NCBI GenBank assembly: GCA_944324225.1
Contig: CALUVL010000001.1
Coordinates: forward strand, 62,001-126,000
Source of the DNA: Candidatus Gastranaerophilales bacterium
GTDB taxonomy: Bacteria; Cyanobacteriota; Vampirovibrionia; Gastranaerophilales; Gastranaerophilaceae
Direction: 5' to 3'
DNA length: 64,000 nt
Under the pieces are notes generated by a model. It had not been told where the DNA came from, searched no databases, and saw nothing but the letters and a program-made list of their open reading frames with translations. Shown here piece by piece: positions 25,716-35,119 of the stretch; position 1 is the first letter of the stretch, and every line of letters begins with the position of its first letter. Position numbers and translations under genes: made by a program.

Positions 25716-26355
25716 TTTCAATTTTATCGGGATTTGTATAGTTGTAAATTAAAGCTGCAATTGCTCCTGCAATCAGGTTGGTGATAATAGTTACAAATAC
25801 ACTCGGCCAGCAGGCAGTGTGCATCATCCCTAAAGCCATAGCGACAGCCGGATTGAATGCACCGTAACAAAGAACGCTTCCGACTGCAAAAATTCCGACA
25901 GTTACTGTCGAACCTATTGCAAGTCCAAAATAAGAATTTCCTTTTGTATTTCTGCTTGCAGCCGTCATCAGTACTACATAACAAAGTGCAAATGTGAACA
26001 AAAATTCGCCGACAATCATAGGCAGAAAATTAAACGCACAGCCTTCGTAATTTGCAACGTGTCCAGAAAAATAATTTACAAGAATGACCGCACCTGCGGC
26101 TCCCAGAAGCTGTGAGATTACATATGGTATAAGTTCTGCGGCGGACAAGGCTTTTCCTATTACTGCCGCAAGCGAAACTGCAGGGTTGTAGTGCCCTCCG
26201 CTTATGTGTCCCCCTGCATAAACCATAATCATTAACGCAAAACCTATAGCCAGCGCATTAATTACACCATCTCCGCCTAAAAGTGATACACAACCTATTG
26301 TAAATACCAGAAAAAATGTTCCTATAAATTCTACAATACAATTTCTAAAGTTCAT
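25705..26355 (-). CDS. Aquaporin / MIP-family channel
   Basis: 216 residues from ATG 26355 (AAGGAGAAAA upstream). Six membrane helices plus two half-helices with both NPA boxes: GGHYNPAVSLAAV and YGAFNPAVAMALG. It conducts water or small neutral solutes. The presence of Ala/Cys-type small residues near the second box (NPAVA rather than NPAR) is atypical of the AqpZ and GlpF selectivity-filter Arg, so the solute specificity is uncertain. Confidence 0.9.
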   Translation of the reverse strand: MNFRNCIVEFIGTFFLVFTIGCVSLLGGDGVINALAIGFALMIMVYAGGHISGGHYNPAVSLAAVIGKALSAAELIPYVISQLLGAAGAVILVNYFSGHVANYEGCAFNFLPMIVGEFLFTFALCYVVLMTAASRNTKGNSYFGLAIGSTVTVGIFAVGSVLCYGAFNPAVAMALGMMHTACWPSVFVTIITNLIAGAIAALIYNYTNPDKIEINL

Positions 26356-26481
26356 TATTTTCTCCTTATTAAATTCAAACCCTGTCAAATTAACATCAAA
26401 TCAGGAAACTTTCTATTCTATGGCAGAATTAGGACTTTTGGGGTAAAATATAGAGAAGAAAGATTATCCGGAAGGAGAGAT

Positions 26482-27219
26482 ATGTTTTATTTTGAAAAAA
26501 TAAACGGGAAAACCGTTATGAAATCTGATTTGCTCAATAAAGTCGACCATTTTTTCACAACCCGGGAAAGTATTATAAAAACAAAAGAAAAAGATATGGA
26601 AAGTCAGGTTCAGGAAAATAAAAAAATGTTTTGTGAAATCCTGAATTTAAAGCCGGAAAATTTTATAAATCCATCCCAGACGCATTCTGTAAATATAGAA
26701 ATTGCAGAAGTTTCAAGGAATTCTTATCCTGACTGTGACGGTTTGATTCTGGCGAATAAAGAGCAGGGGATTTTTTTGAATTTTGCAGACTGTACTCCTT
26801 TAATAATTTATGATGAAAAATTGAATATTGGAGCAGTTTCACATGCAGGCTGGCGGGGAACTGCCGGTAAAATTGCGGGTTTGACCGTAAAAAAAATGAC
26901 GGAAATCTTTTCTTCCAATCCTGAAGATTTAAAGGCAGCAATCGGTCCTGCAATTTCTTTCTGCTGTTACAATGTAGGTGAGGATGTCCTTGAAAAGCTT
27001 ACCGTAACAGTTCAGGATAAAGACGGAATTTTTGAAGAGCGAAACGGGGAGTTTTTTGTTGACTTAAAGGAAATTAACAAACGGCAGTTACTGGAAGCGG
27101 GAGTAAAAGACATTGATGTATGCCCGTATTGTACAGTGTGTGATAACGACCTGTTTTTTTCTTACAGAAGAGAAAATGGCACAACAAACCGCCACAGTGC
27201 AATTTTGAGGTTGAGATAA
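26482..27219 (+). CDS. pgeF: Peptidoglycan editing factor PgeF (YfiH/laccase-domain)
   Basis: 245 residues, Shine-Dalgarno GGAAGGAGAG. Family motifs QTHSVNIEI, DCDGLILAN, NFADCTPLIIYD, SHAGWRGTAGKI and CPYCTVCDNDLFFSYRR are all present, with the metal-binding His/Cys residues. PgeF removes wrongly incorporated L-Ser from cell-wall precursors in the cytoplasm. Full length. Followed 51 nt later by an envelope protein. Confidence 0.93.
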   Translation: MFYFEKINGKTVMKSDLLNKVDHFFTTRESIIKTKEKDMESQVQENKKMFCEILNLKPENFINPSQTHSVNIEIAEVSRNSYPDCDGLILANKEQGIFLNFADCTPLIIYDEKLNIGAVSHAGWRGTAGKIAGLTVKKMTEIFSSNPEDLKAAIGPAISFCCYNVGEDVLEKLTVTVQDKDGIFEERNGEFFVDLKEINKRQLLEAGVKDIDVCPYCTVCDNDLFFSYRRENGTTNRHSAILRLR

Positions 27220-27270
27220 AATCTGCTATAATATTTGGTAAAGGAAAAAGAATAAACAGAAAGGTGTTTT

Positions 27271-28467
27271 ATGAAGCAGTCAATTTATATTTTAATGTCA
27301 TTGTTAATGATTTTTGCAGCAGCATATTCAGTTAAAAATCCTCTTCCTGCAGAAGCTGCTGTAATACCCGAATTTGTTCCTGATGAAGAAATTAGCCTTT
27401 CAATGCATTATCTGTCTGATAAAACACTCCCTTCAGGCCGATTTGTTTATAATGCAAATATAGACCCCGCTGTAAAATATAGCGATAAACAATATAATGC
27501 TTTGCGTCATGCCGGAACGTTATATGCGATGTATCTTTGTGAAAGATATCTAAATGATTATTCTTTGCATGAAAAACGTTATCTTGCATCAAAATATTTT
27601 ATTGAAAATTATGTAAAACCATTGCAAGATGGCATATATGCAGTAGTTTCAAAAACAGAAGAAGAAAAGCTAAAAGAGCCTACCGCCAAACTTGGAGGAA
27701 CAGGGCTTGCTCTTATCGGACTTTCAAACCTTTATCCTGAAGGAAAGATTGATTTGGAGGTTCTCAGAGGCCTCGGTAATTTCATTCTGTATATGCAAAA
27801 AGATGACGGTAGTTTTTATTCTAAGTATAATCTTGATAAAAAAGAAAAGGATAAAGAATTTGTTTCTTTGTATTATCCTGGCGAAGCAGCCCTCGGACTT
27901 TTGTATCTTAATGAGGTTGACCCGCAGGATAAATGGGTATTGTCGGCCAAAAAAGCTCTGCTGTATCTTGCAAATTCAAGAAAAAATCAAACTAAAAATG
28001 TTCCGTTTGACCACTGGGCAATGCTTGCGACAAGAAAGCTTTTTGAAACACCAAACAATGGACTTCTGCCGGAAGAGAAGAAGCTTTTGCAATCTCATGC
28101 AAAACAGATGGCAAACATTGTGATTTCAAAGCAGATAGTTGAAGAAGGAAATACTTACCGGGGGGCATTTATTGAGAACTTCCGCTTATGCAGTATTGGA
28201 ACCATTATGGAAGGCCTTGTAGGTATTTATTATGTAACAGATGATGAAATGTTGAAACAGCAGGTGCTTTTTGCGCTTAAACTCGGGACAGAATTTTTGA
28301 GCCGCTTTCAGGTAAAAGGAGGCGGTAGCAAAGGTGGAATTCCGACAGACGCTTACTGGCCACTCATAAATGCTTCAGAGAAATCAAGGGTTATTAGAAT
28401 AGATAATGTTCAGCATGTGCTTTCTGCATGGATTACATTTAAACAAATCGGAAACAAGTCTGAGTAA
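27271..28467 (+). CDS. Secreted (alpha/alpha) toroid-like protein, unknown substrate
   Basis: 398 residues, ribosome site AGAAAGGTG. A signal peptide or N-terminal anchor spans residues 5-31 (ending AEAAV). The rest is helical with repeated small-residue helix caps (LGGTGLALIGLSNL, YYPGEAALGLLYLNE, RLCSIGTIMEGLVGIYY), as in six-hairpin (alpha/alpha)6 enzymes and epimerases. Catalytic residues are not certain. Likely periplasmic and carbohydrate-related, but this is inference from fold only. Confidence 0.6.
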   Translation: MKQSIYILMSLLMIFAAAYSVKNPLPAEAAVIPEFVPDEEISLSMHYLSDKTLPSGRFVYNANIDPAVKYSDKQYNALRHAGTLYAMYLCERYLNDYSLHEKRYLASKYFIENYVKPLQDGIYAVVSKTEEEKLKEPTAKLGGTGLALIGLSNLYPEGKIDLEVLRGLGNFILYMQKDDGSFYSKYNLDKKEKDKEFVSLYYPGEAALGLLYLNEVDPQDKWVLSAKKALLYLANSRKNQTKNVPFDHWAMLATRKLFETPNNGLLPEEKKLLQSHAKQMANIVISKQIVEEGNTYRGAFIENFRLCSIGTIMEGLVGIYYVTDDEMLKQQVLFALKLGTEFLSRFQVKGGGSKGGIPTDAYWPLINASEKSRVIRIDNVQHVLSAWITFKQIGNKSE

Positions 28468-28482
28468 AAGTTTATGTTTAAA

Positions 28483-29142
28483 TTAGAGAACTGAGCTTGT
28501 AATTATTTTGTTACGTCCGTCTTCTTTTGCATGATATAAGGCTTTGTCGGCGTTTCCGAGCAGATCAGAAGATGTAAATATATCAGGATTTAATGTTTCT
28601 ACACCTATACTTACAGTAACTTTTATATTGTTGTTGTCATAAAAGAACGGATAATCCTCTATTGTTTTGCGAAATCTTTCAAGAGGTATTACAGCCTTGT
28701 CAATAGGGGTTTCAGTCAGAATGACAACAAATTCTTCCCCTCCGTAACGGAAAAGAATATCTGTTTTTCTAAAGGTTTCAAGGGCAATGTAGGCAATCTC
28801 TTTTAATACATAATCTCCGCAAAGATGTCCGTAAGTGTCGTTGATTTTTTTGAAATAATCAATATCAAAAACCGCTATACTTAAATCACTTGAATATCTT
28901 TTGGCTCGCATGAATTCTCTATCAATAGTGGATTCAAAATGTCGTCTGTTAAACAATCCTGTTAATGCATCTGTTACAGACATGTGTCTGGTTTGTGAAT
29001 ACATAAAGTTTATTTTCTTTATAACATCAGTCTTGTTACTCTCGGAAATAGGAAAGCTTTTAATTATTTCCTCAATGTTTGCCTGAATCTGATCAAGCAA
29101 TTCCGGAGATAAATCAAAACCCTGCCCCTGAATATTGTCCAT
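28483..29142 (-). CDS. Diguanylate cyclase (GGDEF domain)
   Basis: 219 residues. A short helical N-terminus (1-50) is followed by a full GGDEF domain: DALTGLFNRRHFE, VFDIDYFKKINDTYGH, RYGGEEFVV (GGEEF at 134-138). The inhibitory site RxxD is present (RKTD, 125-128). It makes c-di-GMP from two GTP and is probably product-inhibited. No sensor domain or membrane helix, so it is soluble. Ribosome site AGGAAC. Divergent from the HD-domain gene 71 bp away. Confidence 0.93.
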   Translation of the reverse strand: MDNIQGQGFDLSPELLDQIQANIEEIIKSFPISESNKTDVIKKINFMYSQTRHMSVTDALTGLFNRRHFESTIDREFMRAKRYSSDLSIAVFDIDYFKKINDTYGHLCGDYVLKEIAYIALETFRKTDILFRYGGEEFVVILTETPIDKAVIPLERFRKTIEDYPFFYDNNNIKVTVSIGVETLNPDIFTSSDLLGNADKALYHAKEDGRNKIITSSVL

Positions 29143-29178
29143 AATAGTTCCTCACGTACAAACATTATAGCATAAAAT

Positions 29179-29207
29179 TTGTCCCTGTGTCATTTTTTTG
29201 ATAAAAT
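29179..29207 (+). promoter_or_regulatory. Promoter placing the transcription start at the HD-gene ATG
   Basis: TTGTCC at 29179-29184, 17-nt spacer, TAAAAT at 29202-29207, then 6 nt to the ATG at 29214. Confidence 0.55.
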
Positions 29208-29213
29208 TCAGGT

Positions 29214-29807
29214 ATGGAATTATCTACGGAAGAAATTTTTGAAAAGTTTTCAGGCGGAGCATCTTCGCATCCTTTTGAAGTTAAACGGCTTTCAATTATG
29301 ATATTTGATGAGGCTAGCGATAAGCTTTTCGGGATGACAAAAGATGAAAAACGGCTTCTTGAAAGTGCGGCTCTGCTTCATGATATCGGGTATTATGTGG
29401 AATGCAAAAATCATAACAAGCACAGTCAAAAGTTAATTATTGAATATGGCCTGAAAGGTTTCACAGACCGAGAAACCGAGCTTGTAGCAAGTATTTGCAG
29501 ATACCACAGAGGAAGTCTTCCTGATAAAGAGAAACACGAAATATATTCTGATTTTGACAAAAGAGAACGCAAGATTGTAAAGCGTCTGGGCGGAATATTA
29601 AAACTTGCGGACGGGCTTGACAGAGCGCACCTTGCATTAATAAAAAAAGTCAGAATAGATTTTGATCCAAAATACAATGTTGCAGAATTCTGGCTTACTC
29701 CGAACACTCCGGATTATCTGCCGGATTTGTCTTCTGCAATAAGAAAACGTGACCTGTTTGAAATCGGATTTAAAACGCAGACAGTGTTGAAGTTTGATTT
29801 AAAATAA
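29214..29807 (+). CDS. HD-domain protein, Ppx/GppA C-terminal-domain type
   Basis: 197 residues. LLHDIGYYVECKNHNKHSQKLI carries the HD pair and further His ligands; ELVASICRYHRGSLPDKEK and LGGILKLADGLDRAH complete the pattern of the C-terminal domain of exopolyphosphatase/GppA proteins, here as a stand-alone protein without the ASKHA phosphatase half. Likely a metal-dependent phosphohydrolase of nucleotides such as (p)ppGpp-type or cyclic nucleotides; substrate not known. The mRNA appears leaderless. Confidence 0.85.
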   Translation: MELSTEEIFEKFSGGASSHPFEVKRLSIMIFDEASDKLFGMTKDEKRLLESAALLHDIGYYVECKNHNKHSQKLIIEYGLKGFTDRETELVASICRYHRGSLPDKEKHEIYSDFDKRERKIVKRLGGILKLADGLDRAHLALIKKVRIDFDPKYNVAEFWLTPNTPDYLPDLSSAIRKRDLFEIGFKTQTVLKFDLK

Positions 29808-29826
29808 CTTTTATAAAGTGATAATA

Positions 29827-29860
29827 GTATGGTGCCGGCTTTAATAAGCCGGCACCATAC
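29827..29860. terminator. Perfect 15-bp bidirectional hairpin between convergent genes
   Basis: GTATGGTGCCGGCTT pairs with AAGCCGGCACCATAC around TAAT. It separates the HD-domain gene from the convergent secreted protein gene. Confidence 0.8.
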
Positions 29861-29869
29861 CTTAAATGA

Positions 29870-30193
29870 CTATTCACCTACTTCACCTGAGACAGGATTT
29901 TTTCCCGGCAGGCAAACACCAAATTGGCAATTAGAGTTGTAATTATTTTGTCCGCCTTGTGTGCTTATAGCGGCCCCGGTTTCAGTGTTTATAAGTTCGT
30001 CATAGTATGGCGTAATGTATCGGGGGCGAAAAGCATCCGGTTCCTGTAGTTCCTGAACGTGATCAGGAAGATATTTTTCCTGTAGCGGAGGTTTTTCAAT
30101 TGAATAGGCGCAGGAATTTCCACTTATTGCGCATGCTGCAAATGAGGCAAGCGGCATTAGCATTAATGCAGAAATCAAAAATAACTTTTTCAT
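29870..30193 (-). CDS. Small secreted protein, unknown function
   Basis: 107 residues from ATG 30193 (GAAAGGTTGG upstream; a start nine nt earlier is less likely). Signal peptide about 1-20, ending ASFAA. The mature part has four Cys (CAISGNSCAY, CQFGVCLPG), probably two disulfides, and a Gln/Asn-rich stretch. No family recognised. Confidence 0.65.
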   Translation of the reverse strand: MKKLFLISALMLMPLASFAACAISGNSCAYSIEKPPLQEKYLPDHVQELQEPDAFRPRYITPYYDELINTETGAAISTQGGQNNYNSNCQFGVCLPGKNPVSGEVGE

Positions 30194-30280
30194 ATTTACC
30201 AACCTTTCGCATATCCAACCATCTATATCTTAAATGTCCGCCAATATTTTTTCATTCCCTGAAAGTATAAAATTTGTTTC

Positions 30281-30315
30281 AAAAAAAAGACCTCCTATTT
30301 TGGTTATCAGAGGTC
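30281..30315 (-). terminator. Minus-strand terminator in the 30194-30466 gap
   Basis: GACCTC (30289-30294) pairs with GAGGTC (30310-30315); on the minus strand the stem is followed by eight T. No minus-strand gene ends close to it. The nearest upstream one is the calpain-like gene, whose transcript would run antisense through the YkgJ gene before stopping here. Otherwise 30194-30466 holds only AT-rich sequence. Confidence 0.6.
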
Positions 30316-30466
30316 AAGGTTGGTTATTTTGGTTATGTTATAGTATGTTATTTATTCAGGGGTACGTTTTATTAATTCTCCTGAAAAAAATTATTTGCCA
30401 GTTATTTACTAAAAACTTTACAAAACTTTATAATTTTAAAAATTAAAACTCTGCTATCATGTAGTT

Positions 30467-30892
30467 ATGTTTCTGAAATTTAAAAAATGGTTTTTATCAA
30501 CGGTTTTGAGGCGGAAATATTACCGGACAGGCAAGTGCAACGCTTGTGGCAAATGCTGTACTCAGATTTATGTAAAACATTTCAGGCATGTAATTCAGGA
30601 TGAGAAAGAGTTTGAAAAATTACAACTTCTTCACAGATTTTATACATATCTTAAGGTTATCGGCAAAGACGATATAGGATTAATCTTTGAATGTACTAAC
30701 CTTGATCCTGTAACTCATAAGTGTAAAATTCACAAAACTCGCCCCGGAATATGCAGGCGTTATCCTCAAGAAGAGCTTTTTTCTATGGGCGGTGCGCTAT
30801 CGGATGATTGCGGGTACAAAATGGAGCCGATTATTCCATTTGCTGAAGTTTTAGAAAAGACAAGAAAGAAAAATCACAGGCTGCCTTTTTAA
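30467..30892 (+). CDS. YkgJ-family Cys-cluster protein (putative metal-binding)
   Basis: 141 residues. GKCNACGKCCTQIYV near residue 25 and KCKIHKTRPGICRRYP near 90 are the paired Cys clusters of the YkgJ/Fe-S-or-Zn chelating family. Biochemical role not established for the family. No Shine-Dalgarno; TATCAT lies 6 nt before the ATG, so it may be leaderless. Its 3' end overlaps the calpain-like gene by 4 bp, convergently. Confidence 0.85.
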   Translation: MFLKFKKWFLSTVLRRKYYRTGKCNACGKCCTQIYVKHFRHVIQDEKEFEKLQLLHRFYTYLKVIGKDDIGLIFECTNLDPVTHKCKIHKTRPGICRRYPQEELFSMGGALSDDCGYKMEPIIPFAEVLEKTRKKNHRLPF

Positions 30893-31862
30893 AAGATGTC
30901 ATTTTTGTTGTGGCTGACAAAATACATAATTCGGGATTTAAAGTCATTAAAAGGCATAATTATTTCCTTTGAACTGTCCCATGGATTTTTAAGGACGACA
31001 GCTTCAATCCCGCCGCTGCTGTTCTGTAAAACAGAAGATATTGAATATCCGTGATCGGCAACAATATTAGGATTTCCGAATATTTGGTCGAACAAACCTG
31101 GTTTTTTGAATGAACACATAGAGGCATATTGATCCGAGGAGGACGCAATATTTAAAAGTGCTTCAGTCAACGAGTCATTAGTCAGTTTGTCTCTGTCAGA
31201 GGCAAGTGCACTCTTCGGAATTCTTTTATCGATTTTAACAGACTTCAATTGCAAAACGTGCCCTTCGCTTCCAGTAAGCATGTAGGCAAGCGAAGTTTTT
31301 CCCTCCATTAAACCTTCAGTAAGCGGATTGTCTGCGTTTTTAAAGCTGTAAGCTTCTTCATCAGCATGTGCTGCATAAAACTTTTCAGCAGCAACTTCTA
31401 TAATTTTTATATCAACATCACAGCTTGAATATTTTTCCGGATTTGCCGAGAGTTCGTCTGATGATACAGTGATTTGTTCCAGTTCTCCATCCGCATTATA
31501 AAAGGTAACGTTATAACCGCCCTGTCCGTCAGATTTTATAGCGTTATCAATTGCTTCTTTGCCCCAGGAAGTTTCACTTAGAGCGTTCAGGCTGCTTAAC
31601 AAATAGCAGTCGCCGGTCTGTTCGCTTTGTTTTGTAGCTCCAATTGTTCCGTCGCTAATTATCCCGAGTTTTTGTCCAAGACTTGTAAGGCTGTCATTTG
31701 ACAGTAAATCAATGTCATCAGTAAGACTTCCGTTGCCGTTTACATCAAATTGTTTGTATTCATTCCAGATGCTGGACTCCGAAGAAGATGAAATTTCAGA
31801 TGCTTTTGTTTTATTGCCGATAGGGTTTCTGCGCTTACCGAGGAAACATTGTTTACTGACAT
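30889..31862 (-). pseudogene. Calpain-like cysteine protease with EF-hand, frameshifted near the N-terminus
   Basis: The main frame encodes FDVNGNGSLTDDIDLL (EF-hand-like loop), SEQTGDCYLLSSLNALS (catalytic Cys), DHGYSISSV (His) and VLKNPWD (Asn), the calpain-type triad. This frame has no ATG upstream of the domain. The ATG at 31862, with GAAAGAGAG before it, opens MSVNNVSSVSAETLSAIKQK in the neighbouring frame, which stops at 31740; a one-base shift around 31800-31825 would join both. Either a recent frameshift mutation or a sequencing/assembly error. A slippery heptamer typical of programmed shifting is not seen. Confidence 0.65.
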
Positions 31863-32048
31863 AAATACTCTCTTTCTTTTTATATAAAATTTTTTGTAAA
31901 AACAAATATTCAATAAAATCCAAAAAGTTAACATAATTTTACAAAAAATAGGAATTATTCTTACTTTACAAAAATAATTTTATGTTGTATAGTAAAATAT
32001 GTAAAAAGAGATAGATAATTTCACGAGAAATTAAGAAAGGTGGTAAAA

Positions 32049-32588
32049 ATGGCAAAATTTGTATGTACAGTATGCGGCTGGTCGACAGAAGCTGATAAAG
32101 CACCGGAAAGATGCCCGCTTTGCGGAGCTACAACTTTTAAAGAAATAGGCGGCGGCGAAAAAGTTTACGCATGCGAACACAACGTAGGCGACGGTGTTGT
32201 TGAAGATAAAGAAGTTATGGAAGGATTAAGAGCTCATTTCAACGGCGAATGCACAGAAGTCGGAATGTATCTTGCAATGTCAAGAGTCGCTGAAAGAGAA
32301 GGATATCCTGAAGTTGCTGAAGCTTATAAGAGATATGCTTTTGAAGAAGCAGAACACGCTGCAAAATTTGCTGAACTTCTCGGCGAAGTTGTTACAAATT
32401 CAACTAAGAAAAACCTTGAACTTCGTGCAGAAGCAGAACACGGTGCCTGCGAAGGCAAACTTGCTATTGCTAAAAGAGCTAAAGAACTTGGATATGATGC
32501 AATTCATGACACTGTTCACGAAATGGCTAAAGACGAAGCCCGTCACGGCAAAGGTTTTGACGGTTTGTTGAAAAGATATTTTTCATAG
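32049..32588 (+). CDS. Reverse rubrerythrin (N-terminal rubredoxin domain)
   Basis: 179 residues from ATG 32049 (AAAGGTGGT upstream). The rubredoxin-like [10 protein letters not shown] ... [10 protein letters not shown] lies at the N-terminus, the reverse of classical rubrerythrin. The ferritin-like diiron domain follows with [47 protein letters not shown] and [16 protein letters not shown]. Such proteins reduce H2O2 (and O2) with NADH-linked electron supply in anaerobes. Monocistronic. Confidence 0.95.
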   Translation: MAKFVCTVCGWSTEADKAPERCPLCGATTFKEIGGGEKVYACEHNVGDGVVEDKEVMEGLRAHFNGECTEVGMYLAMSRVAEREGYPEVAEAYKRYAFEEAEHAAKFAELLGEVVTNSTKKNLELRAEAEHGACEGKLAIAKRAKELGYDAIHDTVHEMAKDEARHGKGFDGLLKRYFS

Positions 32589-32618
32589 TTTGCGGCAAAT
32601 TGTGTAGATTATAAATTA

Positions 32619-32650
32619 AAAACGCCGAAGGATTTCCTTCGGCGTTTAGT
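32619..32650 (+). terminator. Rubrerythrin terminator
   Basis: AACGCCGAAGG pairs with CCTTCGGCGTT around ATTT. Confidence 0.85.
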
Positions 32651-32678
32651 TTAGTTAGTATGTAAAATTGTGACCAAT

Positions 32679-33155
32679 TCAGTAGTTAGGTTTGTCAATG
32701 ACAATACCTCTGTTTTTGTAGTTAATTTGTTTTCGTTGTTGTTCATACATTTCATTGCGTTCAAGCTCTGCGTTTCTAACGCCTTCATAGCAGAAACTTT
32801 TTTCTTCATCAGTTAAAGTATTGCAATGATCAATTGCTTTTTCAAAATTAATACGTCGTTCAGCCCAGTAGTTGCTTTTTGTCTGTTCTGCATCAACAAA
32901 ATTTATTATGTTAAAAATATTTTTATTTGGTCTAAGTTTTGCGTCTTCATAGCCTGATTCGCAGAATTCTTCCCATTTGGGAACTGAAACTGTTTTCAAT
33001 GAAGGCTGCACCCTGCGCGATTCTTCCGGAGTTCCTGCCGGAAATTCAAGTGTATCAGTTTCGTCAAGCACAATGTCACCGTTGATTTCGTCTGCTGCAG
33101 CCGGAAGTATAAGCATGCTGCACAAAACAAAAAGTAATAATTTTTTTTTAATCAT
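32679..33155 (-). CDS. Secreted hypothetical protein
   Basis: 158 residues from ATG 33155 (CAGGAGAG upstream). Signal peptide about 1-20 (LILPAAADE). The mature part is helical and charged, with CESGYEDAKL, DHCNTLTDEEKSFCYEGVRNAELERNEMY and three Cys. No family recognised. Runs away from the rubrerythrin gene and follows the acyl-CoA ligase by 55 nt on the same strand. Confidence 0.65.
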   Translation of the reverse strand: MIKKKLLLFVLCSMLILPAAADEINGDIVLDETDTLEFPAGTPEESRRVQPSLKTVSVPKWEEFCESGYEDAKLRPNKNIFNIINFVDAEQTKSNYWAERRINFEKAIDHCNTLTDEEKSFCYEGVRNAELERNEMYEQQRKQINYKNRGIVIDKPNY

Positions 33156-33210
33156 AAACTCTCCTGTAAAAATAATTTTGGGCAGACACACAATGGCGGA
33201 ACCGAAGAAA

Positions 33211-34887
33211 TTATGCTTTTACAAGCTCTTTCACTTCTTTTCTTTTAACTTTTCTGGTAGCGGTTCTCGGAAGCGGAGTCTTGCTTACAACTATATTAAT
33301 AGGACGTTTGTACGGTGTCAAGCGTTGTGACAATCTTTTAACTTCCTCTCTGCATTTTTTTTCAACTGTTGCATCATCATATTTGGAGAGAAGTTCTGCT
33401 GAGGGAACGATTACTGCCGCAATATCTTCCGTGCCGTCTTTTGCGCCGAATGAGTGAGAGTATCCGATTACGCAGACTTCTGCGAAGTAAGAACTTTTTT
33501 CAAGAACGGATTCGACTTCTTCCGGAAAGACTTTTTTCCCTCCTGAAAGAACTATCATGTTTTTGATACGGCCTGTAATGTAGATATGTCCATCCGGTGT
33601 AATTTTTGCGATATCTCCTGTATGGAGCCAGCCGTCAGGGTCTATAGTCTGGGCGGTAAGTTCAGGCTGGTTGTGATAACCTTTCATGACGCACGGGCCT
33701 TTTAGCTGAAGTTCACCTGTTTCAGCATCAATTCTTGCCTGAAAACTTTTCAGCGGCCTGCCGACAGAGGCAAGGTCGTGGCGTTTATCAACGTTTACCG
33801 AGGCGACCGGGCTTGTTTCAGTTAAGCCGTATCCCTGATAAACTTTTATTCCTATTCTTTCAAAAAATTCTCCGACAGAAACGTCAAGCGGGGCCCCGCC
33901 CGGGATACAGCCCATGAAATGTCCGCCGAATTTGTCATGAATTTTCCTGAACATAAGTTTTTTTATTCTGTAAGAAGGAATGAATTTTGCAATAGCGTAC
34001 ATCATTTTAAACAACATTTTTGTACGTTTTGAACCTGAGTTGATTTCGGACTCAATTCCGGATTTCAGAAGTTTCAAAAATGCTGGTACAACTATCATAA
34101 AGTCGACTTTTTTTGCTCTCATAATGCCTAAAATATCTTTAGGTTTAAGGCTTGGAGTATAATAAACACTGAATCCGAAATTCATAAATGCACTAAAACC
34201 AACAGACATTTCAAACAAATGATTCATTGGCAGAATAGAAAGGACTGTTCCTGTATTGTGGTTGGGTAGAATACGATTTAGGGCATCTTCAAGGTCGTCA
34301 AGCTGTGCCATCATATTCTGGAAAGAGATTTCGACACCTTTGGGTGAACCTGTTGTGCCGGAGGTGTAAATTATAAATACGGTTGACTTTGAAGAACGGG
34401 GTTTCCATTTGGCTTCGTAGTTTTCTGGAATGTTATAAAGACTCATGAACTTGTCGGCATAAGCAGGTTCATCCATTATAATAAGGTTTTTCAGGAACGG
34501 AAGTTCTTTTTGGAGTTCTATTGCTTTTTCAAGATGCGCCCTTGATACGAGCATAATCGTCGGTTCGCAGTCTGAGAGAATGTTTGTCAACTCATATTTT
34601 GTAAGCTTTATGTCAAGCGGCACAATTGTCATACCTGACATGATAGATGCAAAAACACAGGCTCCGTATTCAGGTTTAGATTCTGAGAGGATTGCTATTC
34701 TGTCGCCTTTTTGAACTTGAAGATTTTCAATCAAATAGCAGGCAAGCTTGCGTGACAGAAGCCCGATGCCTTTGTAGGTAAATTCTTTCCAGCCTAAAGG
34801 TGTTTTGGTGCCAAGTGCAATTCTTTCACCGTATTTTTTTGTGCGTTCATCAAGCAAAGAAAGTACGTTTTTTCTTGTTAATCCCAT
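33211..34887 (-). CDS. Long-chain acyl-CoA / acyl-acid AMP-forming ligase
   Basis: 558 residues, full adenylate-forming enzyme. FIIYTSGTTGSPKGVEISFQN is the ATP loop (A3), GYGLTETSPVASVN is A5, and GWLHTGDIAKITPDG (A7), GRIKNMIVLSGGKKVFPEEVE (A8) and the C-terminal Lys region (RTATRKVKRKEV) follow. It activates carboxylic acids to acyl-AMP and then acyl-CoA or acyl carrier protein. No membrane segment. Chain-length choice cannot be read from sequence. Confidence 0.9.
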   Translation of the reverse strand: MGLTRKNVLSLLDERTKKYGERIALGTKTPLGWKEFTYKGIGLLSRKLACYLIENLQVQKGDRIAILSESKPEYGACVFASIMSGMTIVPLDIKLTKYELTNILSDCEPTIMLVSRAHLEKAIELQKELPFLKNLIIMDEPAYADKFMSLYNIPENYEAKWKPRSSKSTVFIIYTSGTTGSPKGVEISFQNMMAQLDDLEDALNRILPNHNTGTVLSILPMNHLFEMSVGFSAFMNFGFSVYYTPSLKPKDILGIMRAKKVDFMIVVPAFLKLLKSGIESEINSGSKRTKMLFKMMYAIAKFIPSYRIKKLMFRKIHDKFGGHFMGCIPGGAPLDVSVGEFFERIGIKVYQGYGLTETSPVASVNVDKRHDLASVGRPLKSFQARIDAETGELQLKGPCVMKGYHNQPELTAQTIDPDGWLHTGDIAKITPDGHIYITGRIKNMIVLSGGKKVFPEEVESVLEKSSYFAEVCVIGYSHSFGAKDGTEDIAAVIVPSAELLSKYDDATVEKKCREEVKRLSQRLTPYKRPINIVVSKTPLPRTATRKVKRKEVKELVKA

Positions 34888-35119
34888 TATTTATCTTAAC
34901 CCCTTAATCAAAAAATTAATAAAACATCTTTCTTTCAGAATATAATTTTTACCGCTAAAAGTCAAGTGTTTTAAGGGGAAAGGTGAGGGAGAGTGGAAAT
35001 ACTTTTTTATTATTTACTCTTCACTTCTTATTCTTTTCCTTTAATAATCCGCAAAATACTTATTATCTTTTTTATATTATAATTAACTTACAGACAGATA
35101 ATTTTTAAGGAAGTTTCAG

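Noticed and set aside
30234-30446. A 70-codon hydrophobic plus-strand frame
   Set aside because: No ribosome site, overlaps a minus-strand terminator, and its composition follows the local AT bias.
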